Of a DNA stretch of 64,000 nucleotides, positions 41,840 through 50,274 are shown piece by piece. Origin of the DNA: an uncultured Candidatus Melainabacteria bacterium (GTDB lineage Bacteria > Cyanobacteriota > Vampirovibrionia > Gastranaerophilales > Gastranaerophilaceae). Location of the stretch: positions 248,001 through 312,000 of the forward strand of contig CAKVLI010000001.1 of the NCBI GenBank assembly GCA_934757155.1, read 5' to 3'. The position numbers were made by a program, and so were the translations under genes. The first letter of the stretch is position 1; each line of letters starts with the position of its first letter. The notes beneath the pieces were generated by a model. The model was given only the letters and a program-made list of their open reading frames with translations. It did no database searches and had not been told where the DNA came from.

Positions 41840-42847
41840 ATGAAAAATCTTGATGAAAAATATATGAGGATGTGTTTTGCTCTTGCAAAAAAGGGAGAAG
41901 GTAAGGTGTCGCCTAATCCTATGGTGGGCTGCGTTGTTTTGGATAAAAACGGACAAATAGTTTCAAAAGGTTACCACAAAAAGTACGGTCAAAACCATGC
42001 AGAGCGTGACGCATTAACTAAACTCAAAAACAAAGAGGCAGAGGGCGGAACACTTTATGTAAATTTAGAGCCTTGCTCACATTTCGGCAAAACTCCGCCG
42101 TGCGTGGATATTATTTTGGAACACAAAATCAAACGCGTAGTTTTTGCAATGCGTGATCCAAATCCGAAGGTAGATGGAATAAGCAAACTTCAAGCCGCCG
42201 GAATTGAAATCACAGAAGGAGTTTTGGAAGAAGAAGCAAAATTCTTGAACCGAATTTTTATCAAGAATCAGACCCAAATTTTGCCTTATGTTGTTCTAAA
42301 AACCGCTACCACAATGGATGGAAAAATCAGCACAAAAAACGGTGACTCAAAATGGATTACGTCCGAAAAATCAAGAGCGGAAGTCTATAAAATGCGCAAA
42401 AAATTCGATTGTATCCTGACCAGCTCAAACACAGTTTTAGCAGATAATCCGACAATGGAACATAAGTTCAAATGTGTTTTAGATAAGGATTCAAAAATTC
42501 CCGCAAGCGCAAAAATATTTCAACAAGGGAAAATTTATATCGCCAATAGAAAAAACACTCCGTTAAAAGACGGCGCACTTGATTTAAAAGAAGTACTCAA
42601 AAGTTTATACAAACAAGGGATTCACTCAGTTTTTATTGAGTGCGGCGGAACTTTGGCTGGTGCGTTCTTAAAAGAAGGGCTTCTTGACGAAGTTTGGCAA
42701 TTTATTGCACCAAAGATACTTAATGACAACAATGGTTTAAGCTGTTTTAACGGAATTGATGCGAAAAAAATTTCCCAAGCAAAAAATTTGCAGATTTATG
42801 AAGTAAAAAACATTCCTCCGGATATCCTTGTAAAATCCGTTTTATAA
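41840..42847 (+). CDS. ribD: Riboflavin biosynthesis deaminase/reductase
   Basis: A 335-aa bifunctional enzyme. Residues 1-145 are the pyrimidine deaminase domain with zinc motif HAERDAL and PCSHFGKTPPC. The remainder is the reductase domain with TTMDGKISTKNGDSKWITS and FIECGGTLAGAFL. It performs the second and third steps from GTP to riboflavin. No other rib gene and no FMN riboswitch is visible nearby, so the gene stands apart from the usual rib operon. The reductase part is somewhat short. Confidence 0.92.
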   Translation: MKNLDEKYMRMCFALAKKGEGKVSPNPMVGCVVLDKNGQIVSKGYHKKYGQNHAERDALTKLKNKEAEGGTLYVNLEPCSHFGKTPPCVDIILEHKIKRVVFAMRDPNPKVDGISKLQAAGIEITEGVLEEEAKFLNRIFIKNQTQILPYVVLKTATTMDGKISTKNGDSKWITSEKSRAEVYKMRKKFDCILTSSNTVLADNPTMEHKFKCVLDKDSKIPASAKIFQQGKIYIANRKNTPLKDGALDLKEVLKSLYKQGIHSVFIECGGTLAGAFLKEGLLDEVWQFIAPKILNDNNGLSCFNGIDAKKISQAKNLQIYEVKNIPPDILVKSVL

Positions 42848-42860
42848 CTCTTTAGAACGA

Positions 42861-42888
42861 TTGAAAACTCTAGAGAATGAGTTATAAT
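42861..42888 (+). promoter_or_regulatory. Promoter of the EF-hand gene
   Basis: TTGAAA, a 16-base spacer and TATAAT, giving a leader of about 35 bases with an AAAGGA site before the ATG at 42932. Confidence 0.65.
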
Positions 42889-42931
42889 GTTATCATGCAA
42901 GTGTAATAAATGTTGAAAGGACACTTAATAT

Positions 42932-43321
42932 ATGCCGAGCGTTTCAAGCCAAATACAAGATAATGCAATGCAATTGAACTATATGCTCATTCAGGGCACG
43001 ATGGAAACAAGCGCGAAAATAAAAGAAGCTCAGCCTGAATCACAAGAAATGGTTTACGCGAAAGAGGGCGACAAGAATTATGACGAAGCTATGGACGAGA
43101 ATGGCGACGGCACAATCACTTATGACGAATATATGAAATACTGCGAAGCAAACGCAGTTGCACAATACAGCGAAAATCCGGGAAAAACTGTTGTTGAAAA
43201 AACCGAAAACAAAGAAACCGGAGTTCAAAGCATTCGTCCTATCAACATAGGTAAGGCATTGAACGCTTACTCAACTTCTGAAATCCACATGCCGGAAGCC
43301 AAAATCAAAGACGAAGCTTAG
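42932..43321 (+). CDS. Single EF-hand protein
   Basis: A 129-aa protein without a signal peptide. DENGDGTITYDE (about residues 56-67) is a textbook 12-residue EF-hand loop with Asp, Asn, Asp, Gly and the final Glu in the right places. The rest is polar and not recognised. A single loop suggests dimerisation or a structural calcium site. It has its own promoter and overlaps tsaC tail to tail by 4 bases. The function is unknown. Confidence 0.7.
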   Translation: MPSVSSQIQDNAMQLNYMLIQGTMETSAKIKEAQPESQEMVYAKEGDKNYDEAMDENGDGTITYDEYMKYCEANAVAQYSENPGKTVVEKTENKETGVQSIRPINIGKALNAYSTSEIHMPEAKIKDEA

Positions 43322-43899
43322 ATTTCAACCTCACCTTGCCTGTAAATAACAACGTTGCCGTCTTTAAAGCCAGCAACAGTTGAAGCACGCCCCTGCGCTT
43401 TACATCCGTATTCAGGCACAACATAATCTACTTTATTACCAATGTATTTAATCGCCTCATCATAAGTCAAAGCAGGCGGTTCACCCGAAATGTTTGCGCT
43501 TGTGGTTGCTAAAACATGACCGTCTATTGAGCGACATATTTCTGCAAAAACTTCATTATCCGGAATTCTTATTCCGACCGTCGGCATATTTGAAGTCATA
43601 AAATCAGGAGTCTGAGAAGATTTCTCCAACACAAGAGTTAATGCCCCCGGGAAATATTTTTTTATCAACCTTTGAGCTTCTTTTTCAATAGGTTGCTTTA
43701 CATAATCAAAAAGATTATAAACTTCGTCACTCATCAAAATAAGTGGTTTTTTCGCTTCGCGGTGTTTGATTTCGTAAATCTTTTTTACGGCTTTTTCGCT
43801 TTGAGGAAGACATCCCAAACCCCAAACCGTATCCGTTACAAATGCTATAACTCCGTCATTTTTTAAAATCTCATTAATTTTATCTATATCTTTTAACAT
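43318..43899 (-). CDS. tsaC: Threonylcarbamoyl-AMP synthase (TsaC/Sua5 family)
   Basis: A 193-aa YrdC-domain enzyme making threonylcarbamoyl-AMP for the t6A37 modification of ANN-decoding tRNAs. Seen are VTDTVWGLGC at the N-terminus, KIYEIKHREAKKPLILM with the basic nucleotide site, FPGALTLVL, VGIRIPD and ATTSANISGEP. It is the short form without the Sua5 C-terminal domain. AAGGAT lies before the ATG. Confidence 0.9.
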   Translation of the reverse strand: MLKDIDKINEILKNDGVIAFVTDTVWGLGCLPQSEKAVKKIYEIKHREAKKPLILMSDEVYNLFDYVKQPIEKEAQRLIKKYFPGALTLVLEKSSQTPDFMTSNMPTVGIRIPDNEVFAEICRSIDGHVLATTSANISGEPPALTYDEAIKYIGNKVDYVVPEYGCKAQGRASTVAGFKDGNVVIYRQGEVEI

Positions 43900-43924
43900 A
43901 TAATCATCCTTATTCTCTAATATT

Positions 43925-43963
43925 TATCCCCTCTCCTGGCAGGAGAGGGCTAGGGTGAGGTGT
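43925..43963 (+). repeat. 39-base palindromic repeat, copy 1
   Basis: It contains CCCTCTCCT-GGC-AGGAGAGGG followed by CTAGGGTGAGGTGT. It ends at the stop codon of the DUF559 gene and is identical to the copy at 44374-44412. Confidence 0.85.
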
Positions 43964-44319
43964 CAATCCCTTATTTGGAAAATTCGTTTCAATTCAAGAT
44001 AAACCCCTACAATATTTTTATCAATATCATTATTCCAAAAACGATACACTTCGTATCCTTTTGAATTTAAAAATTGAGTTCTTGCAACATCTGCTGCAAT
44101 ATTAGTAGGAACATTGTGTTGTCCTCCATCTAATTCTATAATAATATTCTCTGATTCACAAACATAATCAACTACATAATTGCCAATCGGCACTTGTCGT
44201 CTGAATTTTAATCCAAAGAAATTACGATTACGCAATATTGACCACAAAACTTTTTCTTGTTTTGTCATAACCTTACGTAATGTCTTTGCTTGACCGAGTG
44301 TTGTAGTTTTGTGTTTCAT
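43963..44319 (-). CDS. DUF559 nuclease-like protein
   Basis: A 118-aa protein of the DUF559 family, related to very-short-patch-repair type nucleases with a restriction-endonuclease-like fold. Typical blocks are MTKQEKVLWSILRNR, FFGLKFRRQVPIGNYVVDYV, IIELDGGQH and YRFWNNDI; the D/E-x-D core (VVDYV and IELDG) matches a metal site. The ATG at 44319 uses GAGGGG, which belongs to a flanking palindromic repeat, as its ribosome-binding site. The repeats on both sides suggest the gene moves or is kept as a unit with them. Confidence 0.82.
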   Translation of the reverse strand: MKHKTTTLGQAKTLRKVMTKQEKVLWSILRNRNFFGLKFRRQVPIGNYVVDYVCESENIIIELDGGQHNVPTNIAADVARTQFLNSKGYEVYRFWNNDIDKNIVGVYLELKRIFQIRD

Positions 44320-44326
44320 TTGCAAT

Positions 44327-44366
44327 CATCCCCTCATCCTAACCTTCTCCCGATGGGAGAAGGAAC
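44327..44366 (-). repeat. Divergent palindromic repeat, inverted copy
   Basis: On the minus strand CCTTCTCCC-ATC-GGGAGAAGG is followed by TTAGGATGAGGGG, the same design as the two 39-base copies but altered on both arms. It supplies the ribosome-binding site of the DUF559 gene. Confidence 0.75.
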
Positions 44367-44373
44367 AATATCA

Positions 44374-44412
44374 TATCCCCTCTCCTGGCAGGAGAGGGCT
44401 AGGGTGAGGTGT
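44374..44412 (+). repeat. 39-base palindromic repeat, copy 2
   Basis: Identical over 39 bases to the copy at 43925-43963 and in the same orientation, so the two are direct repeats around the DUF559 gene. Confidence 0.85.
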
Positions 44413-44537
44413 TAACCCTCAACTTATATTAAACAATTGTTACATTGAAACTTGATTAAGTCAATTTTTAATAATCACAAGACATTTATACAATTTTATA
44501 TTATAATACACTTGCTGAAAAAAATAAGGAGCAGAAT

Positions 44538-44783
44538 ATGGTTCAACAATTCAACACACCTCAAAAAACAAGACAAGCTGTAATTTTATTCTTAAAAGGC
44601 TCTGCAACTCCTGTTGTTATGTATTTTGATAATCCTCAGGCGGTTTATGCAGAACTCAAACAACTTATGAAAAGTCCGACTCCGGTTCTGGTTGAAAAAG
44701 AACCCATAGGTCCTATCAAAAAGCTTTGTTTTGTCTCTACTCAAATGGCAGGTTTGGTGTTGCAAGAAGAACCTTGCGCATAG
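44538..44783 (+). CDS. Small hypothetical protein before DUF177
   Basis: An 81-aa protein with a mixed alpha/beta pattern and no recognised family (core KGSATPVVMYFDNPQAVYAE). An AAGGAG site and a TATAAT box (44512-44517) support the start and a local promoter. It is 15 bases upstream of the DUF177 gene and probably the first gene of the rpmF-fab operon. Two Cys near the C-terminus. Confidence 0.6.
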   Translation: MVQQFNTPQKTRQAVILFLKGSATPVVMYFDNPQAVYAELKQLMKSPTPVLVEKEPIGPIKKLCFVSTQMAGLVLQEEPCA

Positions 44784-44798
44784 GAAAAGTACTCAAAA

Positions 44799-45287
44799 AT
44801 GAACAAAATCTTAATTGAAGACATCGAAAAAGAACCGAACAAAATTCTCCATTATGAATTTGACGAATTTATGGAAGAATTTAATGCGGAAATTCAGGCG
44901 GATTTAGAGTTCAAATCTATCGGAGAATTTATAGAAGTTTCCGGAGAAGCTAGCGGGAAATTGCAACTCGTTTGTGACAGATGTTTAAGCAATTTTGATT
45001 ACGATTTGGATATTGAAATCGAAGAAACTTACGCAAAACATGCACTTCAAGATGAATATTCACAAGAGTTTGAGCTTCAGCGAGGTCAATTTATAACCGA
45101 CCTGAACGGCGAAAAAGAAATCGATGTTTATGACTTATTGTATCAATCTGTAATATTACAGTTACCAAATAAAAAAGTTTGTGGTATAAATTGTAATGAA
45201 GGAATGTTTGTATCCGATGAAGACATGAAAATCCACGATGACAGAATGGATGTCTTCAAAAACATTGAAATAAAACGAAAAAAATAA
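44799..45287 (+). CDS. yceD: YceD/DUF177 family protein
   Basis: A 162-aa protein of the DUF177 family, known from plants and bacteria to be needed for 23S rRNA accumulation. It has the core LQLVCDRCLSNFDYDLDIEI and a second Cys pair in KKVCGINCNEGMF, presumably a zinc site. It lies upstream of rpmF, the conserved location in many genomes. Confidence 0.85.
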   Translation: MNKILIEDIEKEPNKILHYEFDEFMEEFNAEIQADLEFKSIGEFIEVSGEASGKLQLVCDRCLSNFDYDLDIEIEETYAKHALQDEYSQEFELQRGQFITDLNGEKEIDVYDLLYQSVILQLPNKKVCGINCNEGMFVSDEDMKIHDDRMDVFKNIEIKRKK

Positions 45288-45331
45288 GTCGAAAATATAA
45301 GTAACACAACAATTAGAAAGGTATAGGAAAA

Positions 45332-45685
45332 ATGGCAGTACCAAAGAAAAGAACCGGGCATAGTGCTCAAGGAAAAAGAAGATCAAACTGGAAGGCTACA
45401 AAGCCTACAACAACAAAATGTCCTAACTGCGGAGCAGTTGCATTAGCACACACTGTTTGCACAGCTTGTGGACAATACAAAGGTAAAGTAGTTTCAAGAA
45501 AAGCTGAAGGTTTTGTTGAAGAAGCTAAAGAAGAAAAGAAAACAGCTAAAAAATCAACAAAAAAAGCAGCTCCAAAAGCTAAACCGGTTGAAGAAAAAGT
45601 CGAAGAAGTAAAAGAAATCGAAGCAGTTGAAACTGTTGAAGAAGTAAAAGAAGAAGCTCCGGCTGAAGAAAAAACTGAAGAATAA
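45332..45685 (+). CDS. rpmF: Ribosomal protein bL32 with long acidic/basic tail
   Basis: A 117-aa protein. Residues 1-58 are a complete zinc-ribbon L32 (MAVPKKRTGHSAQGKRRSNW, then CPNCG and CTACG). Normal L32 ends there; here about 58 residues follow that are almost entirely K, E, A, V and P with repeats such as EEVKE. The tail is in frame without sign of frameshift. Such tails occur on ribosomal proteins of some lineages. AAAGG lies before the ATG. It heads the plsX-fab run as in E. coli. Confidence 0.92.
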   Translation: MAVPKKRTGHSAQGKRRSNWKATKPTTTKCPNCGAVALAHTVCTACGQYKGKVVSRKAEGFVEEAKEEKKTAKKSTKKAAPKAKPVEEKVEEVKEIEAVETVEEVKEEAPAEEKTEE

Positions 45686-45712
45686 TGCGAATAAAGAACA
45701 GGTTATAATGCT

Positions 45713-45738
45713 CTGATACTCGCATTAGCGGGTATCAG
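45713..45738. repeat. Hairpin between rpmF and plsX
   Basis: CTGATACTCGC-ATTA-GCGGGTATCAG forms an 11-bp stem with one G-T pair. There is no T-run, so it is not a classical terminator; it may be an mRNA stability element. A TATAAT lies at 45704-45709. Confidence 0.5.
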
Positions 45739-45791
45739 AAAGTTGAACCTGATAAAAGCGCGAATAAACAAAGGATAAAGGGACGAGTTAG

Positions 45792-46844
45792 ATGACAAGA
45801 ATAGCTGTAGATGCAATGGGCGGTGACTTAGCTCCATTCGAAATAGTTGCAGGTGCGGTATGGGCTGCAGCAGAGTATGGTATAGCACTTGAATTAGTCG
45901 GGAAACAAGACAGAATTGAACACTGTTTGGAAGTTATCCAACAGGAAGGATTTCTGTCAGATTGCGGCAAGGCAGGAAGAAAAAGAAGGGTAAGAGTTGA
46001 TGTAAAATCTTTGGACATCAAGATTACTCACGCATCCGAAATCATTGAAATGGGCGAAGCGCCAGGGCAAGCTATTCGTAAGAAGAAAAACTCATCTATC
46101 GTATTGACGGTAAATTCCGTTGCGACAGGCAGTTCTGATGCCCTAGTTGCAGCAGGTTCTACCGGTGCCGCAATGGCATCAAGTCTTTTCGGCTTGGGAA
46201 GAATCCCCAAAATCGACAGACCTGCAATTGCGGTAACATTACCTACTATGAAAAAACCGATTGTCATAATCGACGCAGGCGCGAACAGCAATTGTACACC
46301 GCAAATGCTAAAACAGTTTGCGATTATGGGTATGACCTTCTCTAAAAACGTCCTTGGGGTTGATAAACCAAGAGTTGGTGTTTTGAACATTGGTGAAGAA
46401 GCAGGAAAAGGTAATGAACTCGCTCAACACACATACAACCTATTGGAAGAAGAAAAAGAAAAATTCAACTTCATGGGTAATGTTGAGGGAAGAGAGTTGT
46501 TCCTCAATGTTTGTGATGTCGTTGTTTGCGACGGTTTCGCCGGAAACGTTGTTTTGAAAGTTACCGAAGGCACATCTTCTCTCTTATTCAAAATGATTAA
46601 GAGTGAATTCAAATCAGACTTCCTCGGTATGATTATCGGACTTTTGGCTAAACCATTTATGAAGAGAATATACGAAAAAATTAACTACGAAGAATTCGGT
46701 GGTGCATTACTTCTCGGTGTTAAAGGTATTACAGTAATATCTCACGGCAGAAGTAGAGCCTATGCTATTAAAAACGCGGTAAGAGTTGCTAAAGAAGCGG
46801 TTGAAACTTGCGTTAACAAAAAAATCTCCGAAAGTATCGGTTAA
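45792..46844 (+). CDS. plsX: Phosphate acyltransferase PlsX
   Basis: A 350-aa enzyme converting acyl-ACP to acyl-phosphate for phospholipid synthesis. Family blocks: RIAVDAMGGDLAPFEIV, EIIEMGEAP, AGSTGAAMA, VIDAGANSNC, GEEAGKGNEL and CDGFAGNVVLK. The position between rpmF and fabH is the conserved one. Length is as usual. Confidence 0.95.
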   Translation: MTRIAVDAMGGDLAPFEIVAGAVWAAAEYGIALELVGKQDRIEHCLEVIQQEGFLSDCGKAGRKRRVRVDVKSLDIKITHASEIIEMGEAPGQAIRKKKNSSIVLTVNSVATGSSDALVAAGSTGAAMASSLFGLGRIPKIDRPAIAVTLPTMKKPIVIIDAGANSNCTPQMLKQFAIMGMTFSKNVLGVDKPRVGVLNIGEEAGKGNELAQHTYNLLEEEKEKFNFMGNVEGRELFLNVCDVVVCDGFAGNVVLKVTEGTSSLLFKMIKSEFKSDFLGMIIGLLAKPFMKRIYEKINYEEFGGALLLGVKGITVISHGRSRAYAIKNAVRVAKEAVETCVNKKISESIG

Positions 46845-46872
46845 TTAACACTTGGATAGGAGCTTAACAGCA

Positions 46873-47883
46873 ATGATAAATAACGCAATACCGTTGAGAA
46901 TAGCAGGGGTAGGGTATAGTCTGCCGGAAACGGTTGTAACTAATGACGATTTGACAAAATTATATGATACCTCTGACGAATGGATTTATACACGTACCGG
47001 AATCAAGGAAAGAAGACTTGTATCAGGTGATGAAGATGCTATTGATTTGGGCGAAAGAGCTGCAAAACATGCTATCGAAAAATCAGGTTTCAAAGTTGAA
47101 GATATTGATTTGGTAATCGCAGCATCATCTGCACCGCCTCAATTGTATCCGGCAATTGCGTGCCACATTCAATCAAGATTAGAAATTCCTAATGATATTC
47201 CGGCATTTGATATTACGGCCGCATGCTCAGGTTTGATTTACGCTTTGAGTATTGCGAGAGCTTATATCGCGTCAGGAATGTACAAAACAATCCTTTTGGT
47301 TGCAACTGACAACAACTCAAGACTTTTGGATTGGGAAGACCGCTCAACATCAATTCTTTTTGGTGACGGCGCAGGCGCAATGGTTGTTACAAAATCAGAA
47401 GACGGCGTTGACGATGTTATTTCAATTGATATCAAAGCTGACGGTTCGCTCGGTTCATTAATCGAACTGCCTTTCGCAGGTAAAAATTGTCCGCTTGTTG
47501 AACCTTGCAAAGAAGTTAAGCAAGGTATCGTAATGAACGGTAAAGAGGTTTACAAATTCGTTGCAAGAGTTCTTCCTCAATACGTAGAAGAATTGATTGC
47601 TAATGCCGGATTAAAAGCAGAAGATATTGATTACTTAATCCCGCACCAAGCAAACTTGAGAATCATTCACGCAGTACAAGAAAGATTGGGATATTCTGAC
47701 GAAAAAGTTGTTACAAATATCAAGTACTACGGCAACACGTCCGCAGCATCAATTCCGATTGCTTTAGCAGAAGGAGTTGAAAAAGGACATGTTAAACTTG
47801 GCTCAACCGCTATTCTTTGCGGATTTGGCGCAGGTATGACATGGGGCGGAGCAATCGTTAGATTGAGAGAAGGAATTTGCTAG
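46873..47883 (+). CDS. fabH: 3-oxoacyl-ACP synthase III
   Basis: A 336-aa ketosynthase that starts fatty-acid synthesis from acetyl-CoA and malonyl-ACP. The catalytic Cys is in TAACSGLIYAL, the His in PHQANLRI and the Asn in YGNTSAASI. The ATG at 46873 is preceded by AGGAG; an in-frame TTG 7 codons upstream overlaps that site and is rejected. The gap to plsX is 28 bases. Confidence 0.95.
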   Translation: MINNAIPLRIAGVGYSLPETVVTNDDLTKLYDTSDEWIYTRTGIKERRLVSGDEDAIDLGERAAKHAIEKSGFKVEDIDLVIAASSAPPQLYPAIACHIQSRLEIPNDIPAFDITAACSGLIYALSIARAYIASGMYKTILLVATDNNSRLLDWEDRSTSILFGDGAGAMVVTKSEDGVDDVISIDIKADGSLGSLIELPFAGKNCPLVEPCKEVKQGIVMNGKEVYKFVARVLPQYVEELIANAGLKAEDIDYLIPHQANLRIIHAVQERLGYSDEKVVTNIKYYGNTSAASIPIALAEGVEKGHVKLGSTAILCGFGAGMTWGGAIVRLREGIC

Positions 47884-47892
47884 AGAGGGAAT

Positions 47893-47930
47893 GAGATTCT
47901 TTGGCATAAAATGTGCCCTCAGAATGACAG
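47893..47930 (+). repeat. Intergenic palindromic repeat (GATTCTT...CTCAGAATGAC type)
   Basis: GATTCTTTGGC and GCCCTCAGAATGACAG form imperfect arms between fabH and fabD. A related unit is at 62578-62605. Similar phrases are common in intergenic regions of many bacteria. Confidence 0.5.
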
Positions 47931-47959
47931 CATAAAAGGATACAAGGAGTAATAAAAAT

Positions 47960-48904
47960 ATGAAGAAAGTAGCATTTTTGTTCCCTGGACAAGGCTCACA
48001 AGCCGTTGGCATGGGAAAAGATTTGTACGATAATTTTGAATCAGCAAAAAATGTGTTTGAAACAGCAAACTCAACTTTGGGTAAAAGCATAACTACACTG
48101 TGTTTTGAAGGTCCGGAAGACGCTTTGAAACAAACCGTTAACACACAACCTTCAATTGTTACAATGTCAATTGCAGCAATGGAAGCCTTGAAATCAGAGT
48201 TAAATATCACTCCTGATTACACAGCAGGACACAGTTTGGGCGAATATTGCGCTATGTACACAGCAGGTGTTATGTCTTTGGAAAACACTCTTAAAGCTAT
48301 TCAAAAACGTGCTGATTTAATGGGCGCAACAAAAGGCGGTTCAATGGCTGCAGTCTTAAACGCAACAGAAGAACAACTTCAAGCCGGTTTGGCGGAAGGT
48401 TCAAAAGTTGGCTACGTTGATGTTGCAAACTACAATTCACCTGCGCAAGTTGTTATCACAGGTGACGACAACGCAGTTAAAGCAACATCAGATTACTTGC
48501 TTGCAAATGGCGTAAGAAGAGTTGTTCCGCTTGCTGTATCAGGAGCTTTCCACTCAAAATTTATGGAAGGCGCAGGCAAAGAATTTGCAGAATTTATTTC
48601 TAACTTTGAACTGAATAACGCTAAACTTCCTGTTATCACAAACGTTGATGCAGAAGCAACAACTGATGCGGAAGATTTTAGAGCAAAAATGCCTAAACAG
48701 ATTTACTCATCAGTTCATTGGACACAAACAATTCAAAAAATGGTTGAAAATGGCGTTGATACCTTTATCGAAATCGGACCAGGAAAAGTTCTTGCAGGTT
48801 TGAACAAAAAAATCGCACCGGAAACAACTGTTTACAACGTGTTTGACAAAGCATCACTCGACGCAACTGTTAGCGCGTTAAAAGAACAAATGGCAGGGGT
48901 TTAA
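47960..48904 (+). CDS. fabD: Malonyl-CoA:ACP transacylase
   Basis: A 314-aa acyltransferase. The opening is FLFPGQGSQAVGMGKDLY, the active Ser is in AGHSLGEYCA, the Arg in IQKRADLMG and the His in SGAFHSKFM. It loads malonate onto ACP. In the standard order fabG would follow directly; here an ORF6N gene lies between. Confidence 0.95.
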   Translation: MKKVAFLFPGQGSQAVGMGKDLYDNFESAKNVFETANSTLGKSITTLCFEGPEDALKQTVNTQPSIVTMSIAAMEALKSELNITPDYTAGHSLGEYCAMYTAGVMSLENTLKAIQKRADLMGATKGGSMAAVLNATEEQLQAGLAEGSKVGYVDVANYNSPAQVVITGDDNAVKATSDYLLANGVRRVVPLAVSGAFHSKFMEGAGKEFAEFISNFELNNAKLPVITNVDAEATTDAEDFRAKMPKQIYSSVHWTQTIQKMVENGVDTFIEIGPGKVLAGLNKKIAPETTVYNVFDKASLDATVSALKEQMAGV

Positions 48905-48956
48905 AGATTCAGGTTTGAGGTCACAAATTGTCACCTCAAAAACTCGGAGAAGTCAG

Positions 48957-49487
48957 TTGGATTATTTAACAAATGTAAGAAACTTGATATATGATGTTCG
49001 TGGGCAAAAAGTTATGCTCGACTTTGAGCTTGCTGAGTTGTATGAAGTTGAAACAAAATATTTAAACAGAGCAGTAAAACGTAATATTGAACGCTTTCCT
49101 TCTGATTTTATGTTTCAACTTACTCAGAACGAATGGGAAATTTTGAGGTGCCAAATTGGAACCTCAAAAGATAATGAAGAAACTCGTGGTGGTCGTCAAT
49201 ATCTTCCTTACGTCTTTACCGAACAAGGTGTTGCAATGTTATCAGGAGTTTTGCGAAGCAAAAAAGCAATAGAAGTTAACATCAATATTATGCGTACGTT
49301 TGTTAATCTGAGACAATGGGCTTTAGATAGCAAGGAATTTGGACAAAGATTGCTGGATTTAGAGAAATATTTTATTGAACATTGTAAAGATAATGAAAAC
49401 GACATTCGCAAGATTTACGAAGCACTCGATTTATTGATGGATAGAACAAAACCTTCCAAAGTAGGATTCAAAACAGAAGAAAAATAG
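48957..49487 (+). CDS. ORF6N-domain DNA-binding protein
   Basis: A 176-aa protein of the ORF6N family, known from phages and mobile elements. The domain is LIYDVRGQKVMLDFELAELY, VETKYLNRAVKRNIERFPSDF, then YLPYVFTEQGVAMLSGVL. A coiled C-terminus follows. The TTG start at 48957 has GGAG 7 bases before it and places the domain at its usual distance; an in-frame TTG at 48915 would add MRSQIVTSKTRRSQ, which looks like a stray copy of the internal block LRCQIGTSKD. It interrupts the fab operon between fabD and fabG, in the same direction. Confidence 0.82.
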   Translation: MDYLTNVRNLIYDVRGQKVMLDFELAELYEVETKYLNRAVKRNIERFPSDFMFQLTQNEWEILRCQIGTSKDNEETRGGRQYLPYVFTEQGVAMLSGVLRSKKAIEVNINIMRTFVNLRQWALDSKEFGQRLLDLEKYFIEHCKDNENDIRKIYEALDLLMDRTKPSKVGFKTEEK

Positions 49488-49538
49488 AACGTAGGTTGGG
49501 GCTTCACCTCAACAAAGATTTAAAATAAGGAGAAAGTA

Positions 49539-50270
49539 ATGACAGAAAGAAAAATTGCATTAATTACAGGCGGTTCTCGCGGTATCGGTTTGGCTTGTGC
49601 TTTAGAATTAGCAAAAGCAGGCTGCGACATTATTATCAACGATATTTGTGAAGCTGAAAAAGCTCAACCGGCTCTTGATGAAATCAAAGCTTGCGGCGTA
49701 AACGCATGGTTCTACCAATTCGACGTTTCTAACGCACAAGCTGTTCAAGAAAATGTTGACAAAATGATTGCTGAACACGGTAAAATCGACGTTCTTTTGA
49801 ACAACGCCGGTATTACAAAAGACGGTTTGTTCGTTAGAATGGATATGGAACAATGGGAAAGAGTTATCAAGATTAACTTGACTTCTGCTTACTGCGTAAC
49901 TCACGCCGTAATCAAATACATGATGAAGGCTCGTCAAGGTTCTATCATCAACATGTCAAGTATCGTAGGTCGTCACGGCAACGCCGGTCAAGCTAACTAC
50001 TCAGCTTCTAAAGCAGGTTTAATCGGTTTGACTCAAACTCTCGCTAAAGAATTCGGCGGAAGAAATATCAGAGTTAACGCAGTTTGCCCTGGTTTCATCC
50101 AAACAGCTATGACTGCAGAACTTGCTAACATTGACGAATACTTAAAAGCAATCCCTATGAAGAGATTGGGTACTCCTGAAGATATCGCCAAAGTTGTTAA
50201 GTTCTTGGCTCTTGACACTGATTACGTAACTGGTCAAGCTATCGAAGTTGCCGGCGGCTTGATGATCTAG
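49539..50270 (+). CDS. fabG: 3-oxoacyl-ACP reductase
   Basis: A 243-aa short-chain dehydrogenase reducing 3-oxoacyl-ACP with NADPH. It has the cofactor motif TGGSRGIGLA, the NNAG strand, and the catalytic Ser and Y-x-x-x-K in NMSSIVG and ANYSASKAG. The C-terminus GQAIEVAGGLMI is typical. AAGGAG lies before the ATG. Confidence 0.95.
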   Translation: MTERKIALITGGSRGIGLACALELAKAGCDIIINDICEAEKAQPALDEIKACGVNAWFYQFDVSNAQAVQENVDKMIAEHGKIDVLLNNAGITKDGLFVRMDMEQWERVIKINLTSAYCVTHAVIKYMMKARQGSIINMSSIVGRHGNAGQANYSASKAGLIGLTQTLAKEFGGRNIRVNAVCPGFIQTAMTAELANIDEYLKAIPMKRLGTPEDIAKVVKFLALDTDYVTGQAIEVAGGLMI

Positions 50271-50274
50271 TGCT

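Noticed and set aside
41835..41840. FMN riboswitch before ribD
   Set aside because: Only 5 bases separate ribD from the upstream gene, so there is no room for the element.
48957..49487. Prophage
   Set aside because: A single ORF6N gene without any structural, integrase or lysis genes; the flanking genes are a normal fab operon.
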